Part shown: in pieces, positions 12,660 to 24,919 of the stretch | Layout of the letters: every line of letters begins with the position of its first letter | Position numbering within the stretch: the stretch's first letter is position 1 | From: Limnanthes douglasii subsp. nivea | Taxonomy: Eukaryota; Streptophyta; Magnoliopsida; Brassicales; Limnanthaceae | Assembly (NCBI GenBank): GCA_036936605.1 | Contig: JAUPFV010000002.1 | Coordinates: 160,944,813 to 161,008,812, forward strand | DNA: 64,000 bases | Reading direction: 5' to 3' | Program-made: the position numbers and the translations under genes | The notes under the pieces: model-generated | The model's database searches: none | Told to the model about the DNA's origin: nothing | Seen by the model: only the letters and a program-made list of their open reading frames with translations

Positions 12660-13377
12660 TGTGTATAACGGTAAATAGAATATTGGTTTGACTCATTTTT
12701 GTTCAAAGAACACTCACAAACGAAATCAGATTGATGATGATTATATATATAGAATATATCGAGTTTTGCCACCAAAGAGATGGAAAACCTTTGATAAGTA
12801 CAACGCTAAAAGATTTTATCCGGATAAAAAACAGAATGAAGAATCAACTAAACTCGATTCTCATAAGAATAGTTTAAAAATATAATTTTGGCAGACATAT
12901 ATTTTGAGTACAATTTTTTTATTGGTATTCTATAACTTGATTGAATATGTTTATTACAAATATATTATGCTTTATATATAGTCATATAAAGAAACAAAAT
13001 AATTATCTTTAACTTTATTATAAGAGAACTAAATGAGTTTAAATACTCAAAAGACTAAAAGAGTAAATCTTGGATAATAAATACCCAATAACTCTCATTG
13101 ACTCTCATAAAAGAGAATAACAATACTTAAAAGTAAATATTAGATAAAAAATACCGAATAACTTTAATGGACTATATAAAATAGAATAAAAAATTAAAAG
13201 TAAATATTGGATAATAAATACTTAATAACTCTACGATTCCTCTTAAAACATAATAAAAATACTTATAAAGTAAATATTGGATAAGTAATATCAATAACTC
13301 TTATATTCTATTTTAATAAAGTAAAACTAATTAGATAGCAAAATACTTAAAACAAACCTAAAAAATATGTTTGGTCA
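12660..13377 (-). repeat. Left LTR (3' LTR in element orientation)
   Basis: It starts TGTGTATAACGG and ends TTTGGTCA. It aligns along its length with 14,639-15,370, sharing words such as CTCATAAGAATAGTTTAAA. The right half (13,030-13,320) consists of about four units of roughly 60-65 bp around GTAAATATTGGATAATAAAT. It also contains a second copy of a short GTTCAAAGAACACTCACAA motif also seen just outside at 12,621. Confidence 0.75.
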
Positions 13378-14049
13378 TCTATCATTCTCATACTCCTAAA
13401 AAACTTATCATCGAGCTTTAATGTACAAAGTATGATTTCAGTTGTATGTTGCATATCACTAGTGGACTTTCGTCGCTTTTAACCTTCTCAATTAACGTTT
13501 TTACATATCTAACATGTCCCTTAAGTCTTCATTCATGTCCCAAACAAAATAAACTTGTTTGTATAAAATGACTCATAATCAATTTGGATCATGAAATCTT
13601 TATGCCATAGATAGTGATACCATGTTCACAATGCCCGCACCAGAATAGATATTCATGGTACCAAGTCAATCTTATGCTCAATCCGACGAATCTGTGGTAA
13701 CATATGAGGGGTTTTTTTGGAACACAATTATCAAATTCCTTGTCTATATTGGGTTTAGCAGATATTTTAATATGTATATTTGTCTCTGTACAATTGAGAT
13801 ATTCTTCAACAGGTTTTATCAAATCATTTTAGATATATTCTAGTTAACTCTCCAAAGAAACCACATTAGAAGATAAAAAGGATATATTTATTTAACATAG
13901 CTTCTATTTTTATATTTTTTGGGAATTCAATTGCATTTCCTTTGACTTTTACATTAGTCTCTAATGATTTTATTCATCCAACGGTTTTTTGTTGTGCTTG
14001 AGTTGTTGCTAAATCGGAAAAGCAATATGAAATAATTCATATAACTCAA

Positions 14050-14600
14050 TATATTTTTACCTTTTTACTTCTTTTGCAATACGTCATTGCAAACCATCTA
14101 TAAATTATATCATTAGCACCTCTTCAGACTCTTCTAGCTCCAAACACTTTTTGAGATATTCAAACTCATCAAAATAATCCTTAGCCCTTCTAGTTCTTTG
14201 TAACAAATCTCTAAGATGTTTTTATAAGTCACGGTGGTAATGAGTAGGTACTCACTTCTGCCTTATAAGAAACTTCATGTTTTTCAAATTGTCTATGAGT
14301 ATGAAACGTTGCATTCTTATTTTTGTGACTTCTTTGTCACATCAAATAAGAGAACTCTTTAAAAAATATGCAGCAGCTTAGACAACCTTCATTTTCTCAG
14401 TATATCTATAATACTCAAAGATATACTCCATATTAATTTCTCAATCCATGTAGGCATTATGATCTGATTTTTCAAAAAATACAATAGGTGTTAGTTTTAC
14501 CTCTATATTTCTAGGCCTTATTGGTCGTTCCTCTTTTGCTCTTCATTTCCAATAAAGATTTTTTCTAGGCATGTAATCATTTTCATTTTTTATTTCAGCA
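14050..14600 (-). pseudogene. Ty3/gypsy gag fragment inside the small LTR element
   Basis: The minus strand reads VKLTPIVFFEKSDHNAYMD, then MEYIFEYYRYTEKMKVV, KVTKIRMQR, VPTHYHRDL, and RAKDYFDEFEYLKKCLELEE followed by a DGLQ motif. This is the order seen in plant gypsy gag proteins of the chromovirus type (GKSDPDAYLxW, Y, FVPSHYxRDL, VxDYxxEFExLxxRxxLxE, FLxGL). Stops occur in at least five places. The fragment begins almost directly at the right-hand LTR, so the primer-binding region is gone. Confidence 0.65.
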
Positions 14601-14638
14601 TGTTGTTGTTGGTGTAAAGGTGGAATAAATTCAAATGA

Positions 14639-15370
14639 TGTATGTAGCGATAGATGGAATGTTGGTTTAACTCGTTATTGTTCATATCACATATAAAATT
14701 AGATGGATGATGATGACTGATAAAAGATATATCGAGCTACACCATAAATGAGATGTCAATCCTTTGATAAGTAAAACTTCAAACTGAGTTTATCCCGGAT
14801 AAAAACCATAATGAAAAATCAACTAAACTTGATTCTCACAAGAATAGTTTAAAGATAGATCTTTTCGTAGATAAATATTTTAAGTAAAATATTTTTTTAT
14901 TGATATCTTATAACTTGATGTAATATATTTATTACAAAGACTTTACGCTTTCTATATAGTCATACAAAGAAATACCATTAATAAAAATAAAATAATTCTT
15001 CCTAACTCTCTTAAAAAAGAAGTAAATGAGATTAAAGACTCGAGAGATTGAAAGAGTAAACCTTGGATAATAAATATCCAATAATTCTCTTTGATTCTCC
15101 TAAAACATAATAAAAATAGTTAAAAGTAAATATTTGAGAATAAATACTCAATAAATCTACCTGACTATATTAAACAAAATAAAAAAGACTTTGAAATTAA
15201 ATATTGGATAATAAATACTTTATACCTCTATTTATCTCTTTTATAAGAGAATAAAAATACTTAGAAGTAAATTTCGGATTCAAAAAACTCAATAACTCTT
15301 TTATTTTGTTTTAAGAGAATACAAAATACTTACTTATAAAGTAAAAAAATACTTAAACATGTTTTTGTCA
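14639..15370 (-). repeat. Right LTR (5' LTR in element orientation)
   Basis: It starts TGTATGTAGCGATAG and ends GTTTTTGTCA and is the partner of 12,660-13,377. The internal repeat units at 15,045-15,330 match those of the left LTR. Confidence 0.75.
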
Positions 15371-16146
15371 TATATGAGGTTTGTAATGCGTGACTCATGA
15401 CGAGTACGATGGATTTTCGCATGGTATTACAGGAGTATTGGTCGGTATTGTTCTAGAGAAAAAATTGAAGGGGACATAATAGTAGGTTTGGTTTGTTACA
15501 GAATTAGAGAAGACGAAAACACATGAACATGCTAAAAAGAGATGACAAACCAAGCCTTCGACCAGTATAATCGATTGCATCATCTGAAAGGGTTGGCTTT
15601 GATAATTCTTGCGCCTCTTCTCCTATGTATATGAGTATAACCTACACAAGTTTTTATGTGGTGCAGCTACGAGGGATCCAACTCTTATTTTTTGAAGAAC
15701 GGTGTTGATAGTCACACCCGTTCACTCGGTCATGAGATATGTATTCTTATTTGATCCAATAATACTAAGGTAATTAGAGGTTTCACATATTGTGTTTCTT
15801 CTGAACCCATCTCCTCATCTTTGTGCTACAACTTCAACGAATACACGATGGTGTAAAAAATGATTTATGTATTATATCAACCATTTTCTAAATGTTGATG
15901 ATCTCCTTCACATGAGAATACCGTAGTTCATTCACATATTTTTGTTTAAAAAAAACAATGATCTAACCGTATTTGGTTTTTTATCAGATGTTTATAATCT
16001 CAGATCAATCACAATCTTTAGTGGGCCTTTATAACTCACAGATCAATTTTTTAAAATGTTACATAAACTATGACTCTCAGGAAAATAATATAATTTAGCA
16101 TATTTTTAAAATAAATATTTGTATCCGAAATTATATATATTTTATA

Positions 16147-16155
<9 letters not shown>
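15371..16155. other. No gene recognised
   Basis: Only short ORFs without a recognisable family are present. Confidence 0.4.
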
Positions 16156-16178
<23 letters not shown>

Positions 16179-16274
16179 ATGTGTGTGTGTGTGTGTGTCT
16201 GTGTGTGTGTGTGTAAGTGTGCGCGCGCGTACGTGCGTGTGTTGTATGTGCGTGTACGTGCGTGCGTGTATGTA
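16156..16274. repeat. TG/CA microsatellite with variants
   Basis: A run of TG dinucleotides is interrupted by TATG, TCTG, TAAG, and CGCGCG and CGTG variants. It lies at the 3' side of the minus-strand LINE remnant. The ORFs rich in Cys/Val or Thr/His across it are artefacts of the repeat. Confidence 0.95.
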
Positions 16275-16764
16275 TATTAACATAAAAATAAAATTTATTG
16301 AAACTGTAATAAACTGTTTTACAAACATAGTCCATATTGGACTTTGAATATCCCAATGGCTAATAAATCTTACAAAGGATGGTAAGAACTAAATTTAATT
16401 TCAAAATGTTGAATTGAAGCTTGTCTTTGTTTTGAGATTCTCTAGAATTTTTGGATGTCCATGTTTGAAGATATTTGAGAGCACTCCAGTTTAATATGGT
16501 CTTGAATCCACATAGATCCATATAATGCCATCAGAAAGTACCTGCATATAAAGCAGAGACATTTTGTAGGTCAAGTAAGCTACCTTCTTACCAATGTTAG
16601 TGAAAAACATAACCTTAACTTTATTGAAAATAAAACAGTTGTTGTGAACCATTAAAGGGATCAATATTACAATGTCTAAGGTAACTAGTTCCTTTAATTT
16701 TTAAAATAATAATTATACTTAGTTGAGGAGGAGAATTACTATTTGTAAAAGTACAATTTGATTT

Positions 16765-18850
16765 ACAGGTTAGGGTCTGTTTTGCTAACCAATCAGTGGC
16801 AAAATTCGGCTCCCTTTATATAAATTTAAATGTCATGTCAAATAGTATAAGCTTTCTGTAACAATTGATTAATGTAAAGAGGTATCATAGACAGAGACCA
16901 TTAGCTAAACAGGTGAATAAGATCATGGAGTCAATTTCTACATCAACCGTCGTATAACCAAGGTCATTGCATAAGATAAAACCATCAAGCAGGACTCTCA
17001 GCTCAGCAATCAAGGGGTTTTTTTTACCAAAAAGCTTACCAACATAAGTTATTAAAGAACTAGAAGAGTCCATAAAAACAATTCCCCCACTTGAATCACC
17101 AAAATGTGAGCAAACACTATTAGTATTCATTTTCAATATATTATGAATTGGTGGAATCCATTTAATAAACATAACTATCATTTTCTTAACTTGGAGATTA
17201 AAACAGTTAAGATGATGGGGAAATCTTTAAGTCCTCAATCCAGATTTTATGAGTCAGTAACTTTGCACAATCAAGCTTGAAAATCATATAAACAGCATTT
17301 CCCTTAATAAAGTTGGAAGGTATGTTAATGTTATTGAGTTTAACTTTGTTTCTAGAAGTCTAAATACATCAATAGATTAATAAAGGGATTATTTCTTTTA
17401 TATGAGTTAATCTACTGGTCGAAAGAAACCAGCAGCCAATTAGGTGATGAATTGTCATATGATTCTTAATAAGGATCCCGAAAAGCCATGTGAAGTATTT
17501 CCATACTCCCCGTAAGGTTTGACATTGGAGAAAATGGTGGTTGATTGATTCAATATTGTTGTAAAAATGGTATACTGAAACAATATTGAAATTTTTATTT
17601 TGAAAAACAATATCCACAAAGATTAAACCTTTTAGAATCCTACAAGTAGTAAAAGAGCGCTTATTGGGGGTGACAGAGGTCCGGATTTTCTTATATATAG
17701 TAGATTGAGGGTGAGAAATTTTTAATCTATCAAATGTGTCTTTAAAATTAAAGAGGCTAGAACTGCTTGCATTTCATTTGATAATGTCAGAGCTTTCATG
17801 ATGAATATAATCTTAATGATCTTGTTAATGTCAAAAGGGGTGAAATTATCTCTTAATTTATAAAAATTCCAAGAATTTTGATCCCAAAATTGATTGATTT
17901 TAACAATATTGTACCATAAATTATTTTGATTGTATTGGAGCCTAATTAGAGGGTTGAGGGAGCACCATCTCTCCAAGAAGAAGTCAATGTTGCCAATGTC
18001 AATTTGCCAATATATGAAAGATTCAGCAGTTTCTCTTATTTTTATTAAACGTTTTCCGGATTTTATATTTTTTTGGTTTATTGTTTATTTGAAGAGGGTG
18101 TTTGTTATAACAGTAGATTGAGTTCATCATCCTAGCGCTAAAGGATTGATTACTTGTGAACGTAAGCCATAGCTTACAAGAGAAGTATTTTGGATACCAG
18201 ACAGCTTTCTAATGTTTTGGCCCTCTTCATTAATTCTTTTATACAGACTAGTCCAATTTGACCAAATAATCACATTTTTATTATCTTTAACACCTCAAAT
18301 AAACTTATTAGACAGTCCATATATTCTATCTATTACATATTGGGGCATAATGTAGCTTGAACATAGTATGATGGAATAGTCATAAGGACAGACTGGATCT
18401 TAACCAATATACCACCATAGGATAAGTTTTTGAGATCTAATTGAAGAATTTTTCTTCTAATCTTTGATACAAGATCACCAAAGTAGCAAATCATGTCACT
18501 AAGATGCATACTTATACATAAGTATTTGATTGAAGGGTTACTATGTTTAAAGCCACTAAGATTGTGAATATCATTTATGGATGTTCTATTTTGATGTTGT
18601 GAACTTTAAAATTATGATTTGTATATGTTGATGATCGAACCATAAACAGTTCCATAGTGTTTGAGGAAATTCCAGAATTTTCTAACATTGTTTATTGCCT
18701 CATTCATGAAGATGATAATATGGTTTGCATAAGCAAGATAGTTGATTTGGATTATGCTTCCAAAATGATAGGTTATTGATTTGTTATTTTCAATTAAAAT
18801 GGCAATACCCTTCATAAAATATTCTTCAGCCAAAATGAAGTGAGACATTT
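16765..18850 (-). pseudogene. L1-like LINE ORF2 remnant (RT, zinc-binding RVT, RNase H)
   Basis: The far right (18,848-18,612) is a reverse transcriptase segment: SHFILAEEYFMKGIAILIEN, then LAYANHIIIF, where the F/YADD catalytic box reads Y-A-N-H, then FLKHYGTVYGSIININKS-like text. At 18,300-18,150 comes WSNWTSLYKRINEEGQNIRK, matching the W-x-x-I/L-C-x-P-x-x-x-G-G-L-G-I-R region. At 17,617-17,369 SINHHFLQCQTLRGVWKYF matches the zf-RVT region. At 17,181-16,765 SSGGIVFMDSSSSL, NPLIAELRVLLDG, DVEIDSM and EPNFATDWLAKQ match the RVT_3-type RNase H of plant L1 elements. Many stops and frameshifts are present. The 5' part, including the endonuclease, is absent. Confidence 0.8.
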
Positions 18851-18892
18851 ATTATGACAAAGAAGTGGACATTATCAGTACCTATATTTCAT

Positions 18893-19150
18893 CAGATTTA
18901 TGAATTGTTTATTAAAACCAGAGTTGGTCATAATCCTAATTATAAAGTTAATTGAGATTATGTCGAAAGTTTTGTCATGTCAAGCTTAAAAATGACAATT
19001 TAATGAGATAAATTTATACACCTAAAGACAAATTGAGATTTTATCGTAAGCTTTCTTCTTGTCAAGCTTACAAAGCTGTTCGTGATTTTCAGATTTATGA
19101 ATTGTCTAAGTTAAAGTTGGTCATCGTAATTATAAAATTGGTCATTATTG
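18893..19150. repeat. Two diverged copies of a ~150-bp segment
   Basis: CAGATTTATGAATTGT followed by GTTGGTCAT and TAATTATAAA occurs at 18,894 and again at 19,088. An AATTGAGATT...GTCAAGCTTA segment occurs at 18,951 and at 19,030. The order suggests an old tandem duplication just upstream of the LINE remnant. Confidence 0.55.
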
Positions 19151-19156
19151 GATAGG

Positions 19157-19164
<8 letters not shown>

Positions 19165-19206
<42 letters not shown>
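19165..19206. repeat. TA microsatellite
   Basis: An uninterrupted run of AT dinucleotides about 42 bp long, preceded by an A tract. Confidence 0.97.
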
Positions 19207-19208
<2 letters not shown>

Positions 19209-20229
19209 CGTTTAATTTATTTTGTTTTAACTATTAAAAAATTATTTTAATATTTCAACATTTTCATATATTTAATTATGGTTTTCAATTTATCTTTTTA
19301 AATTCTTTAAATAAATTTGAAGTCAGTTTTTTTTTTTTACATATGCACACTTGCATGTGATATACCATTTTTCCTCCAAAAAGTTTACCAAAAGTATTTT
19401 AGACTATATAAAAGAGTTTCTTAAAATAATATGTTATTATTAAAAAAAGTATAACCAGAAAATATAATAACATGTTCTTTGGGATTTGGTTGATTGCGAA
19501 GCTAAGCAAGTTGAGAGGTCCTCGTGAGGCGGGACAACTTTAATATCATCAAGAAATGTAGGATCGCCAATTTACCCTTCCGCACGCATCCTTCCCCTTT
19601 TCAAGTTCTTCCGGTTTATGATGGATCAAATTCTAGACTGAAATTCTAAGTACGCCCTTTGGTTAACCCTTCAATATAATGTAGAAGTAAAAATATTAAG
19701 AAAACAAAATCATTATATTAAGAGAGCAATTCACACTCGATTTTTTTATTTTTTTAGGAGTACTTATTTCATATATTTGTTAATTATATTGTTAAATTTG
19801 AAGCGTGAATACTTCATTAATTATAATTCGGAAATTAACCAGACAACTATTTAAGCTTATTAAAATGATAAAATAAAATAGATATACTATAAATATAATT
19901 TAGAAGATTTACTTATAGTTATATTTTAATTTGTATACAAATTTGGTTCACCGTGAAGTATCATGCATATGATATTTTTTTTAAACGGATCAATACGGAT
20001 GGAAATAAGTTTCCGTTAGTATTTTCTGAATTATGATTACGTTACAAATAATATTTTTTGTTAACGGCGGCGAGACTAGTTGATCCAAACAAATATTAAG
20101 ATATAAAGAGAAGTTAGAAAGAAAAACGAATATTTTTTTGATAGCAATGACGGTTCACTCATTTACAGTGTGGTTCTAAATAATGATTAATTTGAACATT
20201 TATAGCTCTAATGATACAAGTACACAAAT
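19207..20229. other. No gene recognised; probably includes the outer end of element B
   Basis: AT-rich sequence without recognisable domains. The left LTR of element B probably lies toward the right end, but its borders cannot be placed. Confidence 0.35.
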
Positions 20230-20291
20230 AACTTTTACGTGTTCCACTGATAATGATGATAAATACAATTTGGAACGATTCGCAATCCGAC
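20230..20291 (-). repeat. Candidate left LTR segment of element B
   Basis: AACTTTTACG... through CAATCCGAC aligns without gaps to 29,839-29,900 (about 44 of 62 positions by eye). It is only the best-conserved part. The LTR borders were not found. A minus-strand TATA-like CTATAAAT lies nearby at about 20,201-20,210. Confidence 0.45.
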
Positions 20292-21539
20292 ACAAAAAAT
20301 AACTGATTATTCCTTTGTTAATGACCCTTATATTTCTAGAGAGCTTTTCGAAGTATGAATATGTTGAACCGAAGATTTTATGCTCAAGAAATCGTCTAAC
20401 GTGGATATCCGGAAGACGTTCGAGCGAGTTAAAAGAGGTGGTACAATAATTGATAAAACTTGGTATTGTATCATTTATGTCTTGTCATTCTCCGAATGAT
20501 GGAGATGAATCATATTCTAGCTTCCGTTGCTCTGATAAAAGGTTAATCATAAGGGTTAATTCGAAGCACTGAAAACAAATACGTCAAAGGATTAGAAAAA
20601 AATCTGAAAGGGATCCATGCGTAAAAAATATAAAATCAAAGTTATATAAAGATGCGCCTTTTTTTACACGCATCACCCGGTTGCCACATGTCATGCCTTA
20701 AGCCGGCGTAAGGACTTTGGCTTGTGTAGACATGTGAAGATCAAACCAACCGAGCTTAAACAAAAGGAAAACTAATGTTACCTCGGTCGTTAACATCTCG
20801 GAGGACAAGACTGCGATGGAAAATGTCAGAATGATGAAGTCAAGGGAAATGAGACCAGCCTGACCAGCTACTCGGTCCAAAAAGATGAACCTTCATACAT
20901 TGTCTCTCCTCCACTAAAACCTAAAGTCAAGAACAAGGTTGAGGCCATGAAGGCTCATGTTATGGGCAAGTAGTCGCTCGTTATACCGCAGCAGCTAGCA
21001 CATCAGCGACTTTCATTAACCAGCATCTCACGGACGTCATGGCTTGAACCATGTCGTTTCATCTTGAAGTATTCATTCAGTTCTATCTTTATTTCTCTAA
21101 GAAACTTTCCATATGCTTACTTATACTTAAAACCTTCGCAGATACTGAGTTTTACATTTGGCGTGGTTCAAAATATGGTTAATCATAATAAATTGGCGCT
21201 TCCCAAATCCTAAGTCCTCATAAAGAATCTCATCATACATGTCCAATACGGAGCAACGAATGTGTCCATCATCAATAGATGGCAGTCAACCTATATTCTG
21301 AACAAAAAAACAAAATGAAAAATGGATAAGTTTGAGAAAATGTGAAGGAATTTTCGAATGAGGTCAAAACCGACTCAAAACTCAGGCAAATATAATGGTA
21401 TATTCTGACGCTGAAATGATCTGATTGATATTTAAAGCAGCTGAGTTAACCACATAATGGAAAAAAATTACTAGCTAAGGCGAGAAAGCAAAAGAATGAG
21501 GATTTGCTACGCAAAAGCAGTAACTTCTTGATTCTTCAT

Positions 21540-21755
21540 CTAAGCATGCTAATGAAATTAAGTATGTGCTGGTCCTTGGCTTTCACCAGAATTTACCCGA
21601 CATGCACCTCAAATTTTTATAGGATCTAGTGTCAGATGCCCGGAGGCCCGCCAGATTTTCTCTCGAGGATATTGATGAAGATATGGGGGAAGTGGATGAG
21701 GAGCGTGAAGAAAAAGAGAAAGAAAATAAAGGGAAAAGTTTGATGCCCACATAAG
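21540..21755 (+). pseudogene. 3' end of the accessory ORF of element B
   Basis: The readable tail is VLGFHQNLPDMHLKFL, a stop, DLVSDARRPARFSLED and then a Glu/Asp/Lys-rich end closing with TAA in the CCCACATAA context at 21,755. The layout (F-H-x-x-x-P-x-x-x-L-x-x-L block, then an acidic tail) is like the accessory ORF of element C (LFHETFPQRTLGPLWRF then an acidic tail). Upstream, 20.7-21.1 kb has scattered open stretches that may be more of the same ORF, but I could not align them. Confidence 0.5.
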
Positions 21756-22038
21756 GCTCTTGATGTCATTTCGGACAAATGACTTTCGATACTAGACTTA
21801 TTGGTTTATCATTTTCTCTATTTTTTATTTACCCACTCCAATATCCATTGGGATTTCATGCTTAAATGTTATGTACTATTCCTTTTCATACTAAAGTCTC
21901 TGAGTGACTGGGGTGTTTTTTTTAAAATTCTATTTACATTAGTCATTTTCACACAAAATTACATTGCATTTTACTCTATATTTTTTATGCATGTCCACTC
22001 TGGCCTATCTATATATATTATGTTCAGTTTACTTCGAA

Positions 22039-22262
22039 CTATTTCATATTTAATACACTTTAGAACTTCTCATATTAAGTCCATTGTAGACTTTTTTTTC
22101 ATATTAAGTCATTGTAATTTCTCGTATAAAATCCGCTTTCGATATTTTGGTAGTAAGTCTTTGGATTTTCTCATATTAAGTCCATTTCAGACCTTCTTAT
22201 TGTAAGTTCATTCCAAACTTTCTCATATCAAATCCATTTTGCATTTTTTCATATTAAGGCTC
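22039..22262. repeat. ~26-bp tandem repeats in the element B spacer
   Basis: About eight to nine diverged copies of a unit like CTCATATTAAGTCCATT plus TTAGACTT lie between the accessory ORF end and the integrase end. The 134-residue plus-strand ORF beginning at 21,801 runs through these repeats and is not a real gene. Confidence 0.8.
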
Positions 22263-22525
22263 CAACAAAGATGATCATCTAAGGTTCAAGAATTTTCATT
22301 AAATCCATACTTTGACCAACTGTGATTGAACCTTTACGAACTTGTAAGCAATGATATTAAAACTGATTATTTGCTAGATTATTTTAGAAAAGATGGTTAA
22401 GACCATGTTTCAATAAATCCAAAATTGTAAAATTTTATGTAGTATTTGGGGCCTCATGTGATTTAAGAACAACCACACATGATATAAGATGTCAACAATT
22501 TTATTAAACGTGCACCGGCTATGTA

Positions 22526-22578
22526 GGCACCTCATTGAAACCTTCCTGCTCCACCAAGGTAGGAAAAAGTATGTCACC
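22526..22578 (-). other. Conserved non-coding block after integrase (element B)
   Basis: GGCACCTCATTGAAACCTTCC... followed by GGTAGGAAAAAGTATG resembles blocks at the same position in element C (53,877-53,928, opposite strand) and element D (60,426-60,475). It lies just downstream of the integrase end in element orientation. An AAGGTTTTAACGAGG-type block is common after pol in plant LTR elements, and its role is unknown to me. Confidence 0.55.
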
Positions 22579-22976
22579 GATGTCTTTAGAAATTACAAGA
22601 TGTTTAGTTTGGAAATTAGAATTCATTAAATACATATTTACATATGATATGATATAAGGTGCTCAATGTTACACAAGTGCTAAAGGCTCATTCCATCTTT
22701 ATCCACCACTTTGTAAGTTTCCAAGATTGATTTGTTCGGCTACAAAATAAGGGTCTTCCTAGTTTGGTCCAAGTTTCTCTGACTCTTGTTTTTTGTATGC
22801 AATAATATATTTCTTAAGAACTTATCTCTAACTTTGACTTCTTGCCTCTAGAACTTTGAAGTGTATTGACTTTGTATGAGAGACTGATAATGATGGATCT
22901 TTAATTGTGTTATTTTCTTATTTTCTTCAATTAGGTATAACTCAACCCGTTTTCCTTCTTTATTTCCCTCTAGAAA

Positions 22977-23780
22977 TTAATTAAAGACCCTAAAAGAAGG
23001 GACCATCATTCTTGTGGGGATCACTATATCCATTCCATACATAAGTGTGAAAAATGTATCGTCAATCGTAATACGTGGTATCTTTTGGTACACGCACAAT
23101 ACTTCAAAAAGATAGTTCAACCATTTTCTAGCTGCTCTCTCCAAATATTTGTTTAATCCTTCCAATATGATTTAGTTAGTCACATCTACCTACTTGTTTC
23201 CTTATGGGGTGAAAAAGAGTTGACAAGTGTTATTTTATACATTTTTCTTGGTAAGAAGCTTGTAGTTCAACATATTAGAATTGGTGGTCATTTTCAATAG
23301 TTATCAATTTTGGTATACAGGACCTATGATATATGTTTGTCAATATGAAGTTTATCTCTTGGCCGCTATCTTGGAGAATGGTTCGGTATTTATTGACTTT
23401 TAGAAATAGTCAACAACTACAGTAATGATGATCGCTCTTAGCTCTAGGTATAGATTCGACTATGTCGATTCCCCATATGTAAAAGGGCAAAGCTTCTAAC
23501 AGAGACTCGAGGGGCAGAACCGGGAAGTGGATCGTATTAGTGAAAAACCAACATATGTTACATTTTTTTTAGAAACTACATTTCATCAGTGAGTATAGTA
23601 GGTCAATAAAACCATCATAACAAAATCCTTTGAGTGACAGTTTTGAAACCATAATGCGATAAACCCTGTCCGCTATGGAGTTTTTTCAATACCAAAGTCG
23701 ATTATTCAGACCCGAAGCATCGTTGCATGGGCCGACTCAAACCTTGCTTATACGAAGTTCCTCTTGGAAGAATGAATATT
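22977..23780 (-). pseudogene. Element B integrase remnant
   Basis: Right to left: SHYGFKTVTQRILL with FY, PTILTDEM and FLKK, matching the zinc-binding region and its H-x-G-x-x-x-T-x-x-x-I-L-x-x-G-Y-Y-W-P-T block. Next come VVVDYF, a stop and KSINTEPFSK (catalytic core). Last is ERAARKWLNYLFEVLCVYQK followed by FTLMYGMDIVIPT, the conserved FxLVYGMDAVIPxE region. Frames shift repeatedly. Confidence 0.7.
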
Positions 23781-24049
23781 TTCACTTCGAATTTTAGCCT
23801 CCAGACTAGCCTTGTCACTCAGGTATGTATTATTGGTAAGAACAATCAAGATATGTGAACGCCAGTCCCCACATTTATTAACACAGGCTTCGTAAATCTC
23901 CTATAAGATCGGTCTTTTATTTTTGTCGATTGATGGATATTATTGTAAAGTTATCTAAAAGGCTTAGTCTTTAAGCATGTTATCGAAGCTAAAACGAATC
24001 TATAAGAATATTTGGCCCTCAAAATCTTCAAGTATTTATCCAGATATTC

Positions 24050-24540
24050 CTTGTGTGCATGTACTTGCCTCATAACATAGTTTATTAGAAAATGTGAATC
24101 GTTTCCCGTACATATGCATTAAACAAAGTCTTATGATAGCGGCTTCACACTCTGTCTCATTGTTTGAAGCATAAAAACTAAAATGGATTGCCTAATTCAT
24201 CGCTTCCCCCAAAGGGCCTATCAGTTGAACCTCCACTTCACATCTTGAGATGTTTGATACCCCATCAGTTCGAACCGCCCATTATGACTATGAAGTTTTA
24301 ACTAATGGTTTGGGTCTCCTCGAGTGATATTTTGTGAGAAAATCAACCAAGTCTGAGCTTGAATGATTGTCCTTAGCTCGTAATTATATCAAAATATCTC
24401 ATCTCCACTGATCACTTGGTTAAACATACAGAGATATCGAGATTTTTCAAGATATTTCAAAGAGGGAACAAGGTCTGAACCACGATAGAGTAACCATGGA
24501 AGTAAAATTCATTTTCTTTGTTGCGACCACTAAAGCTAAA
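24050..24540 (-). pseudogene. Element B RNase H tail and second RNase H
   Basis: GYSIVVQTLFPL, a stop, NILKNLDISVCLTK, a stop and SVEMRYFDI match the end of the gypsy RT-RNase H (VxTDxPLxxVLxxPxxSGRLxKWAIELxxFDI). A Gly/Ser-rich stretch at 24,290-24,050 (GGSTDRPFGGSDELGNPF) sits where the second, archaeal-type RNase H starts, but its catalytic residues cannot be assigned. Confidence 0.55.
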
Positions 24541-24919
24541 GTCAGATTTTCCAGCTCCACATACCTTGTTTGCGTCAACATAAGGCTTATGCTTCCAATT
24601 AATAATGGTAGATGATGCATTTTGGTTGTATATGAATATTTTCACACTCATTGTATAAAGCTCCCACTAAGTTATTAGATCTCACGAAGAACATTAACAC
24701 TTGAGTTTGGAAAAGTTATGTATTATTATTGGTCTTGTTGGTCTGTTTTGTAAATAACACTAGTTATCTTTGATTCTTCATTTGCAAAATTAAGAAAAGA
24801 AATGATAAAACAATGTAAAGATATATACAAACAACGATACATCATTATAGTCACGTTTGTTAGTTATTATTTTTGCTCTATACATTTTGGGATCACATAT
24901 TGGCATCAGTTTTTACCGG

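Larger units (their letters stand above)
12660..15370 (-). mobile_element. Small LTR element with two LTRs and a gag remnant only
   Basis: Two diverged direct repeats of 718 and 732 bp, each bounded by TG and CA, flank about 1.26 kb. The interior encodes on the minus strand a Ty3/gypsy-type gag fragment next to the right-hand LTR. RT, RNase H and integrase are absent, so this is an internally deleted, non-autonomous copy. The 5-bp flanks outside the LTRs (GATGA and TATAT) do not match, so no target duplication is preserved. Confidence 0.7.

Noticed and set aside
16051..16356. ORFs rich in Thr/His (minus) and Cys/Val (plus)
   Set aside because: They are translations of the TG/CA microsatellite; no unique protein sequence remains.
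21801..22205. 134-codon plus-strand ORF, strongly hydrophobic
   Set aside because: It runs through the ~26-bp spacer repeats of element B and has no recognisable domain; composition explains it.
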